Shown here: positions 43,375-50,959 of the stretch, piece by piece
How positions within the stretch are numbered: position 1 is the first letter of the stretch
Layout: every line of letters starts with the position of its first letter
NCBI GenBank assembly: GCA_963789565.1
Contig: CAWBKX010000002.1
Coordinates: 310,001 to 374,000, forward strand
Origin: CALAGB01 sp963789565
GTDB taxonomy: Bacteria > Chloroflexota > Chloroflexia > Thermomicrobiales > Thermomicrobiaceae
Direction: 5' to 3'
Length of the DNA stretch: 64,000 nucleotides
Position numbers and translations under genes: made by a program
Notes under the pieces: model-generated
Told to the model about the DNA's origin: nothing
What the model saw: only the letters and a program-made list of their open reading frames with translations
The model's database searches: none

Positions 43375-44617
43375 GATTGTAGATATTGCGTCCGTCCAGC
43401 AGCACCGGCGTGCGCATCAACTCCCGTACGCGCCGCAGGTCGGCTTGCTTGAACTCGTTCCACGGCGTGGCAACCAGCAGCGCATCTGCTCCATCCACCG
43501 CCGAGTACGGATCGTCAGCGTACTCAATTTCAGAAAGCTCACGCCGCGCGTTGTCCAGAGCCGCGGGGTCATAGGCCACGACCTTCGCACCACGTTGCTG
43601 CAGGATTCGCGCGATGTCAAGACCAGGCGACTCGCGCGTGTCATCCGTATCCTGCTTGAACGCAAGTCCCCACAACGCCACTCGTCGTCCATGGAGATCA
43701 CCAATCAGATTCTGCAGGCGCCAAACAAAGCGACGGCGCATATCCTTGTTGATTTCAAGAACGGCGTGTAGCAACTGTGGATGGCAGCCGACCTCTTCGG
43801 CCATGAAAGCAAGAGCCTTCACGTCCTTCGGGAAACAGGAACCACCGAACCCGATACCGGCCTCGAGGAAGAGCGGCCCGATACGCGGGTCGTACCCCAT
43901 CCCCTGGGCCACCACCGTCACGTCGGCGCCAACCTGTTCGCAAATCTGAGCCATCTCGTTGATGAAGCTGATGCGCGTGGCGAGAATGGCGTTCGAAGCG
44001 TACTTGATCATCTCGGCCGTACGCCGGTCGGTAATCACGATGGGCGCGCCTTGCGAGCGATAAAGCTCGGCCACGCGCTCCGCCGCAGACCGGTCCTCGG
44101 CACCGAGAACGACGCGACTGGGCTTGAAGACGTCGCTGACGGCCGATCCTTCGCGCAAGAATTCTGGATTGCTTACCACTGCGAAGGTGGCTTCCTCGGA
44201 CTTCGTCTCCTGCAAGATTGACGAGACCAGGTCTCCGGAACCGATCGGCATCGTGCTCTTGTTGACCACAATGGTGTGACCGGACATCGAGCGCCCAACC
44301 ATGGTCGACGCTGATCGCACGGCTCGCATGTCGGCGTCGCCGTCGAACGATGACGGGGTGTCCACGCAAATAAAGACGAATTCGGAGTTCGGAACCGATT
44401 CGTCGTAGCAGGTGGTGAACTTGAGACGTTTCGAGCGGACGTTGCGCGCAACTACCTCTTCGAGACCCGGCTCGTAAATCGGGATAGCGCCGCCGGTGAG
44501 ACGTTCGATCTTGCTCGCGTCGATATCGACGCCGTACACCGTGTTGCCGAGGTCCGCGAATGCCGCGCCCGTCACGAGACCGACGTAGCCAGTGCCGATG
44601 ATCGTAATGACTGCCAT
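43325..44617 (-). CDS. ugd: UDP-glucose 6-dehydrogenase
   Basis: A 430-residue NAD-dependent enzyme converting UDP-glucose to UDP-glucuronate. The Rossmann motif IIGTGYVGLVTG lies at the very start, FICVDTPSS and VVNKSTMPIGSGD follow, and the catalytic cysteine is in GFGGSCFPKD. The C-terminal UDP-binding domain has LWGLAFKQDTDDTRESP. The ATG at 44617 was chosen because it puts the Rossmann motif at the usual distance. Its product could feed the UDP-xylose synthase-like gene at 8.7-9.7 kb. Confidence 0.94.
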   Translation of the reverse strand: MAVITIIGTGYVGLVTGAAFADLGNTVYGVDIDASKIERLTGGAIPIYEPGLEEVVARNVRSKRLKFTTCYDESVPNSEFVFICVDTPSSFDGDADMRAVRSASTMVGRSMSGHTIVVNKSTMPIGSGDLVSSILQETKSEEATFAVVSNPEFLREGSAVSDVFKPSRVVLGAEDRSAAERVAELYRSQGAPIVITDRRTAEMIKYASNAILATRISFINEMAQICEQVGADVTVVAQGMGYDPRIGPLFLEAGIGFGGSCFPKDVKALAFMAEEVGCHPQLLHAVLEINKDMRRRFVWRLQNLIGDLHGRRVALWGLAFKQDTDDTRESPGLDIARILQQRGAKVVAYDPAALDNARRELSEIEYADDPYSAVDGADALLVATPWNEFKQADLRRVRELMRTPVLLDGRNIYNREEIGDLGFIYAAVGR

Positions 44618-44787
44618 GCCCCTGGATTCCCTTTCCACGACGAACGCGTGAAGGTGGCGAATGCACGTTCGGGACTAATCAACCCGCCAAACTGTACACG
44701 AATTCGTCGTCGACACCGTCGATCCTTTGGTACTAAAACGTTTGAATAGTGGCAGTCGGCATCACTCTTCACCTTTTCTCGTCTTCT

Positions 44788-45066
44788 TCAATGTCGAACG
44801 ATGAACCGAGCAAACTCCTCATCAGTGTCAATCGGATGGCTTTCACACCGTTCCACGTAGCTGGCGGGTGGCCCCTGGCGCACCCGTTCAACGAATGCTC
44901 GCATCTCCTCTGGCGCGCCCCGCGCATACATCTCGACTGATCGCCCGTCGGGTGCGTTCATGACCCACCCCACGATGCCATGTTCTCGAGCAATGGCCAC
45001 GGTGAATGCGCGGAACCCCACTCCTTGGACGCGGCCGCGAACGGTAATGTGCAGGGTTTCGGTCAA
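44788..45066 (-). CDS. acyP: Acylphosphatase
   Basis: A 92-residue acylphosphatase. The catalytic anion loop VRGRVQGVGFRAF (Arg) and the Asn in GWVMNAPDGRSVEM are intact, followed by FVERVRQGPPASYV. It hydrolyses carboxyl-phosphate bonds such as acetyl phosphate. It lies 15 bases downstream of tgt and is probably co-transcribed with it. Confidence 0.94.
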   Translation of the reverse strand: MTETLHITVRGRVQGVGFRAFTVAIAREHGIVGWVMNAPDGRSVEMYARGAPEEMRAFVERVRQGPPASYVERCESHPIDTDEEFARFIVRH

Positions 45067-45081
45067 GTCTCCTCCGGTTGG

Positions 45082-46326
45082 TCAGTTTGGTGATTGACTG
45101 CGCGCGACAGCCCACTTCCGCTTCTGTTCGGCGGCCCGCTCGATATCGGCGACGCGATAGCGCTCAAGGAACGTCTTCATTTCGCTCTCGAACGTTCCTG
45201 ACTCGATTGACGAACGGATCGCTCCCATTACTCGCTGCATGAACCTGAGATTGTGGATGCTGGCGAGCCTGTAGGCGAGCAGTTCGTGCGCGTGAAACAG
45301 ATGGTGCAGGTATGCAGCAGAGAAGGTCTGGCATGTCTCGCAGTCGCACGCGTGGTCGACCGGATCGAAATGTCGCCGGAAGCGGGCGCTCGTCACGTTG
45401 ACCCGACCGTCGAATGTAAAGAGCGCGCCGCGACGGGCAACGCGAGTGGGGTGGACACAGTCAAACATGTCAACTCCCAGCGCGACCGACTGCCACAAAT
45501 CCTCTGGCGAACCGACACCCATGAGATAGCGGGGCCGATCCTCCGGCAGTTCCTCGATGGAATGCGCCAGCATTTCGAGCATCAACTCCTTGGGCTCACC
45601 CACGCTTAAGCCGCCAACGGCGCAACCGTCAACGGTCGCGTCACTCACTCGTCGAGCACTCTCTTGCCGCCGGGAGCGATCGAATCCTCCCTGGGCGATC
45701 CCAAACAGGAGCGGGCGACGGACGTTGTCACTTCGGACCTCAACGAGTTCATCGAAATAGTAGGTGGCTCGTTCCAACCAGCGATGTGTACGATCCATCG
45801 CGGCCTGCTGGTCTGACTCTTCGCTGTCGTAGCCGATCACGACGTCAAGCGGCATGATGACGTCCGAACCAAACGCAAGTTGCAGATCAATTGCCCGTTC
45901 TGGCGTCAACTGGTGGAGACTTCCATCGAGGTGCGAACGGAATTCAACGCCCGATTCGCTGACTTTGCGACGATGCGCCAGACTGTAAACCTGAAAACCG
46001 CCCGAGTCCGTGAGGATCGGTCGCGGCCATGCCATGAACTGATGGAGCCCGCCTGCGGCGCGGATGAGATCGACTCCCGGCCGCAGCATGAGATGATAGG
46101 TGTTGGCGAGCAGAATTTCGGAGCCGGTTGCCGCGACGTCGTTCGGCGACAGCGACTTGACGGTGGCCTGTGTGCCCACCGGCATGAACGCCGGCAGTTG
46201 CACGACTCCGCGCCTCGTGACCAGGGCTGCGAGACGCGCTGAGGTTTGCTCGTCGTTCTGCTTGAGCCGAAATCCGATTTGCGCTACCGGCCGAGTTTCT
46301 CCGGTCGAAACGTCGTCATCTTCCAT
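45082..46326 (-). CDS. tgt: Queuine/preQ1 tRNA-ribosyltransferase
   Basis: A 414-residue TIM-barrel enzyme exchanging guanine-34 for preQ1 in tRNAs with GUN anticodons. Catalytic Asp is in ILTDSGGFQVYSL; RRPLLFGIAQGG, GGLSVGEPKE, DMFDCVHPTRVARRGALF and the zinc site CDCETC with a later His (HELLAYRLASIHN) are all present. ATG 46326 was chosen over an upstream in-frame start at 46392 because a strong promoter ends six bases before it, implying a leaderless message. No other queuosine genes (queA, queCDEF) are in the window. Confidence 0.95.
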   Translation of the reverse strand: MEDDDVSTGETRPVAQIGFRLKQNDEQTSARLAALVTRRGVVQLPAFMPVGTQATVKSLSPNDVAATGSEILLANTYHLMLRPGVDLIRAAGGLHQFMAWPRPILTDSGGFQVYSLAHRRKVSESGVEFRSHLDGSLHQLTPERAIDLQLAFGSDVIMPLDVVIGYDSEESDQQAAMDRTHRWLERATYYFDELVEVRSDNVRRPLLFGIAQGGFDRSRRQESARRVSDATVDGCAVGGLSVGEPKELMLEMLAHSIEELPEDRPRYLMGVGSPEDLWQSVALGVDMFDCVHPTRVARRGALFTFDGRVNVTSARFRRHFDPVDHACDCETCQTFSAAYLHHLFHAHELLAYRLASIHNLRFMQRVMGAIRSSIESGTFESEMKTFLERYRVADIERAAEQKRKWAVARSQSPN

Positions 46327-46332
46327 GATCGA

Positions 46333-46362
46333 ATGGTACGGAGCACCGACCAACCGTGTCAA
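46333..46362 (-). promoter_or_regulatory. Promoter of leaderless tgt mRNA
   Basis: On the minus strand TTGACA (46357-46362), an 18-base spacer and TACCAT (46333-46338), then GATCGA-complement six bases and the ATG. The -35 box lies inside the first codons of the divergent methyltransferase gene. Confidence 0.75.
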
Positions 46363-47024
46363 AGCAGAGCAATTCCGGCAATCAGTCGCCATACCACCGA
46401 AATTTCCGTCGCCGCGTGCAATCCCATGCGTTCAACGCGCTCTACCGGTTCGGCGGACCTATCTACGACCGTTTTGTCCAGTTCATCTTTGGTGACGCGT
46501 GGAACCGATGGCGCCTCGCCGCGCTTGCCTACGTTGATAAGGGACCTGTTCTCGATTTGGGATGCGGCACCGGCGTGCTCGTCGAGGAGATGGCTAAGCG
46601 CGGGTTCGGTGTGTTTGGAATCGAGCGTGAGCCTTCGATGCTTGGCCGCGCTTCTCGCCGTGAAGGCGCCCGCGGACGCCTTGTGCGGGCGGATGCCGTC
46701 AGCCTGCCCATCCAGACGGGCTCGCTTGGCGCGTGCGTCAGCACATTTCCGGCGCGATTCATTCTGGCACGCGAAACGCTCGAGGACGTCGCCAGAGCGC
46801 TGAGAGTCGGCGGCAGCTTTGTGGTGGTGATGGGTGGTGAAACGACAGAGCGAGTTTGGTGGAGGTGGCCAATACGGTTGTTACTGCAGATCTTCTATGG
46901 AGCTCGCTCGATCGAGCGACTGCCGAGCGATTCCCTGCTCTATCACTGTGACCTGCCGGGAGAATGGCGTTGGATCGAGAATGGGCCGGACCGTGTTCTG
47001 ATCTGGCTTGCGCGACGGGCTTGA
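46356..47024 (+). CDS. Class I SAM-dependent methyltransferase
   Basis: A 222-residue methyltransferase of the UbiE/type 11 kind. The SAM motif VLDLGCGTGVLVEEM is near residue 65, the acidic VFGIEREP near 90, and a motif-IV-like SLGACVSTFPARFIL stretch follows. C-terminal part has WWRWPIRLLLQIF, possibly membrane-associated. Substrate unknown. GTG start, weak ribosome site; its first codons coincide with the -35 box of tgt. Confidence 0.85.
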   Translation: MSKQSNSGNQSPYHRNFRRRVQSHAFNALYRFGGPIYDRFVQFIFGDAWNRWRLAALAYVDKGPVLDLGCGTGVLVEEMAKRGFGVFGIEREPSMLGRASRREGARGRLVRADAVSLPIQTGSLGACVSTFPARFILARETLEDVARALRVGGSFVVVMGGETTERVWWRWPIRLLLQIFYGARSIERLPSDSLLYHCDLPGEWRWIENGPDRVLIWLARRA

Positions 47025-47033
47025 ACTCGAGGA

Positions 47034-47402
47034 TCAGCCCATCAAGTCGGCGAGTGGATCCGATTTGGTTGGCTCAGCGGGACCGTTCGCAACGGTTCGC
47101 GCGTCAGACGGTAGGGGCTTGGAGCGAGCCGTCACCGGCGTGATCTGCTGATCGAGTCTCGTCAATGAGCGGGTCGTTTGCTGCACTTCCTGGCCAGCCT
47201 GTTTGACCTCATTTGCCACGCCCTTGAAATCGCTCATGGCATCCTGAAATTCGCCAGTAAGGTCTCCCGTGGCGTTGCGGAAGTCACGCACGACATTTCC
47301 GATTTGCCCAGCGATCTCGGGGAGCTTGCCCGGACCAAAGATGATCAGGGCGATCACCAGAATCACCCCAAGCTCCATTGGCCCCATGCCGAAGAAATTC
47401 AA
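47034..47402 (-). CDS. Twin-arginine translocase subunit TatA/TatB
   Basis: A 122-residue protein: one N-terminal membrane helix (ELGVILVIALIIFGPGKLPE, with the conserved FGPGKLPE hinge), an amphipathic helix, then a polar C-terminal tail with Thr/Ser/Gln. It helps form the pore that exports folded proteins. TTG start at 47402, six bases after GGAGAG. The long tail is closer to TatB, the FGPGKLPE hinge to TatA; tatC is not in the window. Confidence 0.9.
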   Translation of the reverse strand: MNFFGMGPMELGVILVIALIIFGPGKLPEIAGQIGNVVRDFRNATGDLTGEFQDAMSDFKGVANEVKQAGQEVQQTTRSLTRLDQQITPVTARSKPLPSDARTVANGPAEPTKSDPLADLMG

Positions 47403-47537
47403 TTCAAGCTCTCCGTTCAGCTCGGTTCAGCCATGCGGTGCTCTGTCGATGCAGCGCGTAGTATACCATTCGGTCCTGTCCTGACCTCGCGCAGGTCGGT
47501 CATTTTCGATTGCGCGCAAGTATTTTGCCGAGGTTGG

Positions 47538-48671
47538 ATGCGCGTTCGCGATTGCAACATTTTGATTGATGCCCGGCTTCTGGCCTACCGACGCGGCGGT
47601 ATCGCCCGTTACGTCGAGTCTCTGCTTGCCTGTCTGCCTCGAGTGGCACCTGACCTGGATATCGTCCCAGTCGTGAATCGCCCTACGGATGTGGGGACGA
47701 CGACGCTCAGGGTCATTACGCCGCCACACTTTCGGTTCGAGCGCTTGACGCTCGGCTTCGAATTGAGCGCGAGGCGCCCGCGGCTGGTCCATAGTCCCGA
47801 CTTCATCGCGTCGCGAGTTATGGGAGCCAAGCAAGTCGTGACGGTGCACGACCTGAATTTCGTAAACCATCCTGAGCAACTCACGCCGGATTCCGTCCGT
47901 TATTACCGCCAGCTTTACCGGAGTCTGCGGTCCGTTGATCGGATCATCGCTGTGTCGAACTACACGGCCGGTCAGCTCGCGAACCTGCTCGAAGTCGACC
48001 GCGGCCGAATCGCGGTGATCCCCAACGGCGTTGATACTCGCGACAGCGTCGATACTCACCAGACGCGGACCGCGATGCTCGAACTCGCGTTGGGCCGCTC
48101 GACCGCCGAGTCAATCGCTGTCGACCGACCGATCATCCTGATGGTCGGTACAATCGAGCCGCGCAAGCGTCATCTGCTGATGCTGCGGGCGATGGAGTTT
48201 ATGGCGAGCGATACCGCGGAAAGTGGGGCGATTCTCATCATCGCGGGGCAGCCAGGATGGAAGTGCGATGAGATCGTGCGTGAGATCGAAGCAGCGACAA
48301 TTCACGGCAGTGTGATTTGGCTACGCGACGCGAGTGACCGTCAATTGGCGGCACTCTACCGCGCGTCAACGTTGGTTGTCGTTCCGTCGTTCGATGAAGG
48401 CTTCGGACTCCCGGCCCTGGAGGCAATGGCAGCGGGAACTCCGGTGATCGCAGCCAACCGTGGGGCGCTTCCGGAAGTCGTGGGGGACGCGGCTCTGTTG
48501 AGCGATAGCGAGGATGCCGAAGGTTGGTCGCGTGCGATGACGTCACTCATCAACGATCGCGAGCGACGAGGCGACATGACGGAACGCGGATTGATCCGCG
48601 CGAGACAATTTAGCTGGGAGCAGACAGCCACAATGACCGCTGATCTCTATCGTGAGGTGCTCGAATCGTGA
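47538..48671 (+). CDS. GT4-family glycosyltransferase
   Basis: A 377-residue GT-B glycosyltransferase. It opens NILIDARLLAYRRGGIARYV (acceptor glycine loop), has VHSPDFIASRVMG, TVHDLNF, VGTIEPRKRH, and the donor motif DEGFGLPALEAMAAGTPVIA followed by GALPEVVGDAALL. Similar in layout to the GT4 at 5-6.1 kb but outside the polysaccharide operon. ATG 47538 with GAGG five bases upstream. Its end overlaps pth (GTGA). Confidence 0.9.
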   Translation: MRVRDCNILIDARLLAYRRGGIARYVESLLACLPRVAPDLDIVPVVNRPTDVGTTTLRVITPPHFRFERLTLGFELSARRPRLVHSPDFIASRVMGAKQVVTVHDLNFVNHPEQLTPDSVRYYRQLYRSLRSVDRIIAVSNYTAGQLANLLEVDRGRIAVIPNGVDTRDSVDTHQTRTAMLELALGRSTAESIAVDRPIILMVGTIEPRKRHLLMLRAMEFMASDTAESGAILIIAGQPGWKCDEIVREIEAATIHGSVIWLRDASDRQLAALYRASTLVVVPSFDEGFGLPALEAMAAGTPVIAANRGALPEVVGDAALLSDSEDAEGWSRAMTSLINDRERRGDMTERGLIRARQFSWEQTATMTADLYREVLES

Positions 48672-49270
48672 GCAACCTCGCGACCTGGATCATCGTCGGG
48701 CTCGGCAATCCCGGCAAGCAGTACGAGCGTACGCGCCACAACGTCGGGTTCATGGTGGCGGACGAAATCGCCAAGCGCCTATCCGGCGATGGAAAGCTGC
48801 GGCGTTTTGACGCCGAGATCCTCGAACGGCGTTCGAACCTTGGTCGCGTCGTGATCGTCAAGCCCCAGACCTTCATGAATGTCAGCGGCAACGCAGTTGG
48901 ACCAGCCGTGCGTTGGTATCACGTGCCGTTGGATCACGTGCTGGTCATCTACGACGACCTCGATCTCCCCTTCGGCAGACTCCGAATGCGCCCGTCTGGA
49001 AGCAGTGGCGGCCACAACGGCGTCACGTCGATTATCAAGACGCTGGGCACGGATCAGTTCCCTCGGTTGAGGCTCGGAATCGGCAGATCCGAGCACGGTG
49101 GCGCCATTACTCACGTGCTGGCGCGCTTCAGCCGTGGCGAAGAGAAAGCATTGAAGGAATACGTTGCACGCGGCGCGTCAGCGGCTCTTCGCTGGCATCA
49201 CGAAGGAATCGACGTTGCGATGAATGAGTTTAATCGCAGCGTCGACGCGGACGACACGAGCGCAGGCTAA
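48668..49270 (+). CDS. pth: Peptidyl-tRNA hydrolase
   Basis: A 200-residue monofunctional Pth recycling peptidyl-tRNA. It has IVGLGNPGKQYERTRHNVGF with the catalytic His, KPQTFMNVSGNAV, YDDLDLPFGRLRMRPSGSSGGHNG and RLRLGIGR. GTG start overlapping the glycosyltransferase stop by 4 bases. Confidence 0.96.
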   Translation: MSNLATWIIVGLGNPGKQYERTRHNVGFMVADEIAKRLSGDGKLRRFDAEILERRSNLGRVVIVKPQTFMNVSGNAVGPAVRWYHVPLDHVLVIYDDLDLPFGRLRMRPSGSSGGHNGVTSIIKTLGTDQFPRLRLGIGRSEHGGAITHVLARFSRGEEKALKEYVARGASAALRWHHEGIDVAMNEFNRSVDADDTSAG

Positions 49271-49346
49271 CTCGTCACGAATCTGCCCTGGAAACTTGCG
49301 CCGATCGATTTACCGCAATCGTGTCGCCCGTTTACGCGGCTCGAAT

Positions 49347-49376
49347 GAGACATCGAATCGCGTTTCGCTCTACAAT
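49347..49376 (+). promoter_or_regulatory. Promoter of the acyl-CoA mutase operon
   Basis: GAGACA (49347-49352), an 18-base spacer and TACAAT (49371-49376), giving a start near 49383 and a leader of about 75 bases. Confidence 0.55.
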
Positions 49377-49457
49377 CAACACAGGATGCCAGAACGGCTG
49401 TCGAGGCACAGCGACGACTCGCGAAGTGTCACGAAACGATAGGGAGTGTTCAGGGGA

Positions 49458-50309
49458 ATGGAGATCACACGAGTCGCGGTCATTGGAGCCGGTACCATGG
49501 GCGCGGGAATCGCGCAGGTGATGGCGCAAGCAGCCATCCCGATCACCATGATCGATCGCGACAAGAAGATCATCTCCAGCGCACAATCCAAGATCGAGAT
49601 GGGCTTGAGCCGATCGGTCGAACGAGGCCGCATCTCGGAGGAGGACGCTGCGATCGCCCTCTCCCTGATCGAGACCGACACCGACCTGCGAGCCACCGAG
49701 GACGTCGACCTCGTCATCGAAGCTGTGCCTGAAATCCTAGAACTGAAGACGCAGATCTTTCGAACCATTGACGAGGCAGCGCCTCAGCACGCGATTCTCG
49801 CGTCCAACACCTCTTCGATCTCGATCACTCGATTGGCTGCCGAAACAAAGCGACCTGCGCAAGTCGTTGGGATGCACTTCTTCAACCCCGTGCCACTCAT
49901 GACACTCGTTGAGGTTGTGAGTGGATTGGTTTCGTCTGACGAGAGCGTAGAAGCCGTTTACGAGCTCGCCAAGCGTGTCGGCAAGAGTCCAGTTACCGTT
50001 CAGGACGCGCCCGGATTCGTGTCAAACCGAGTCTTGATGCCGATGATCAACGAGGCAATCTTCTGCCTCGAAGAGGGCGTCGCCAGCCGCGAAGACATTG
50101 ACACTGTGATGAAGCTCGGAATGAACCATCCAATGGGTCCGTTGACACTGGCGGATCTCATCGGACTCGATGTGTGTCTCGACATCCTCGAGGTTCTGCA
50201 GCGCGACTTTGGTGATCCCAAATACCGGCCTTGCCCGTTACTGCGTCGAATGGTCGCGGCGGGGAAGCTGGGCCGTAAAACCAACGACGGGTTTTATAGC
50301 TACGAATGA
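49458..50309 (+). CDS. 3-hydroxyacyl-CoA (3-hydroxybutyryl-CoA) dehydrogenase
   Basis: A 283-residue NAD-dependent dehydrogenase. Rossmann motif AVIGAGTMGAGIAQVMA at the start, an ASNTSSISIT segment, the catalytic HFFNPVPLMTLVEVV (His with Glu), GKSPVTVQDAPGFVSNRVLMP and the C-terminal MKLGMNHPMGPLTLADLIGLDV. It oxidises (S)-3-hydroxyacyl-CoA, as in butyrate metabolism or beta-oxidation. ATG 49458 was chosen; a GTG at 49446 is in frame. First gene of the mutase operon, so it probably acts on an upstream or downstream acyl-CoA. Confidence 0.92.
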   Translation: MEITRVAVIGAGTMGAGIAQVMAQAAIPITMIDRDKKIISSAQSKIEMGLSRSVERGRISEEDAAIALSLIETDTDLRATEDVDLVIEAVPEILELKTQIFRTIDEAAPQHAILASNTSSISITRLAAETKRPAQVVGMHFFNPVPLMTLVEVVSGLVSSDESVEAVYELAKRVGKSPVTVQDAPGFVSNRVLMPMINEAIFCLEEGVASREDIDTVMKLGMNHPMGPLTLADLIGLDVCLDILEVLQRDFGDPKYRPCPLLRRMVAAGKLGRKTNDGFYSYE

Positions 50310-50366
50310 CAGATTCGGGCGCGTATTGTTGCGTGCGAATCGACGACGAATTCACGAGGAGAAGAG

Positions 50367-50930
50367 ATGCCTCAGCAATTGGAAAATGACAACAGTCAGC
50401 AAACTTCACGCGGTTATTTGATGCTGCTGGTAGGTGACGAGAACGCCACTTCGGATGCCGCACTCGGAATCGCATTGCGTGGTGCAGGTCACAACCTGCG
50501 CGTACACATTATTGAATTCCAGAAGACGGGGCGCGACCGTGGCGAAGTCGTGGCAACCTCATTTCTGACCGGCGTCTCCATTGCGCAGTACGGCACAATC
50601 GAGGCAGACCAGTCCATTGACGACGCAGCCGGGCCCGGCATCTCACCCGAACGCGCCGTGGAAGCCCTGAAGGAAGCGGAACTACACGTTGGCCGTCGAG
50701 TCACGAACATTTTGGTCCTCGAAGGTGTGCTCTCGCTCATTGAGCAAGGGATCATTCAAGAGTCGCAGATTCTCGACCTGCTCAACAAAGCCGCGCCATG
50801 GCTCGACATCGTCGCCACCGGATCGAAGGCTTCCAAAGGTCTCAACGACGCCTGTAACAGCCTGACTACCATGGAAACCGTCAAGACCGAGGCAAGCACC
50901 GCAGAGCTGCGCCCGGGCATCCATTACTAG
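50367..50930 (+). CDS. CobO-like protein lacking the P-loop
   Basis: A 187-residue homologue of corrinoid adenosyltransferase CobO/BtuR. The fold signature is kept: LMLLVGDENATSDAALGIAL then RGAGHNLRVHIIEFQKTGR, RAVEALKEAELHV, and a C-terminal PGIHY like the usual KARKGIEF/RKGIEY end. But CobO's Walker A GDGKGKTTAALG has become GDENATSDAALG (residues 23-34), losing the lysine and serine/threonine ligands, and the Walker-B-like LDE has become LEG. ATP binding in the normal way is therefore unlikely. Strong ribosome site GAGGAGAAG. Lying between the dehydrogenase and the cobalamin-dependent mutase, it may carry or sense cobalamin; that role is inference. Confidence 0.8.
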   Translation: MPQQLENDNSQQTSRGYLMLLVGDENATSDAALGIALRGAGHNLRVHIIEFQKTGRDRGEVVATSFLTGVSIAQYGTIEADQSIDDAAGPGISPERAVEALKEAELHVGRRVTNILVLEGVLSLIEQGIIQESQILDLLNKAAPWLDIVATGSKASKGLNDACNSLTTMETVKTEASTAELRPGIHY

Positions 50931-50959
50931 GCGCCCACCGCGAAAGGACGAGGACGTCC

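Noticed and set aside
47178..47537. N-terminal extension of the GT4 gene over tatA
   Set aside because: Antisense to TatA/B; glycosyltransferase similarity begins at 47538.
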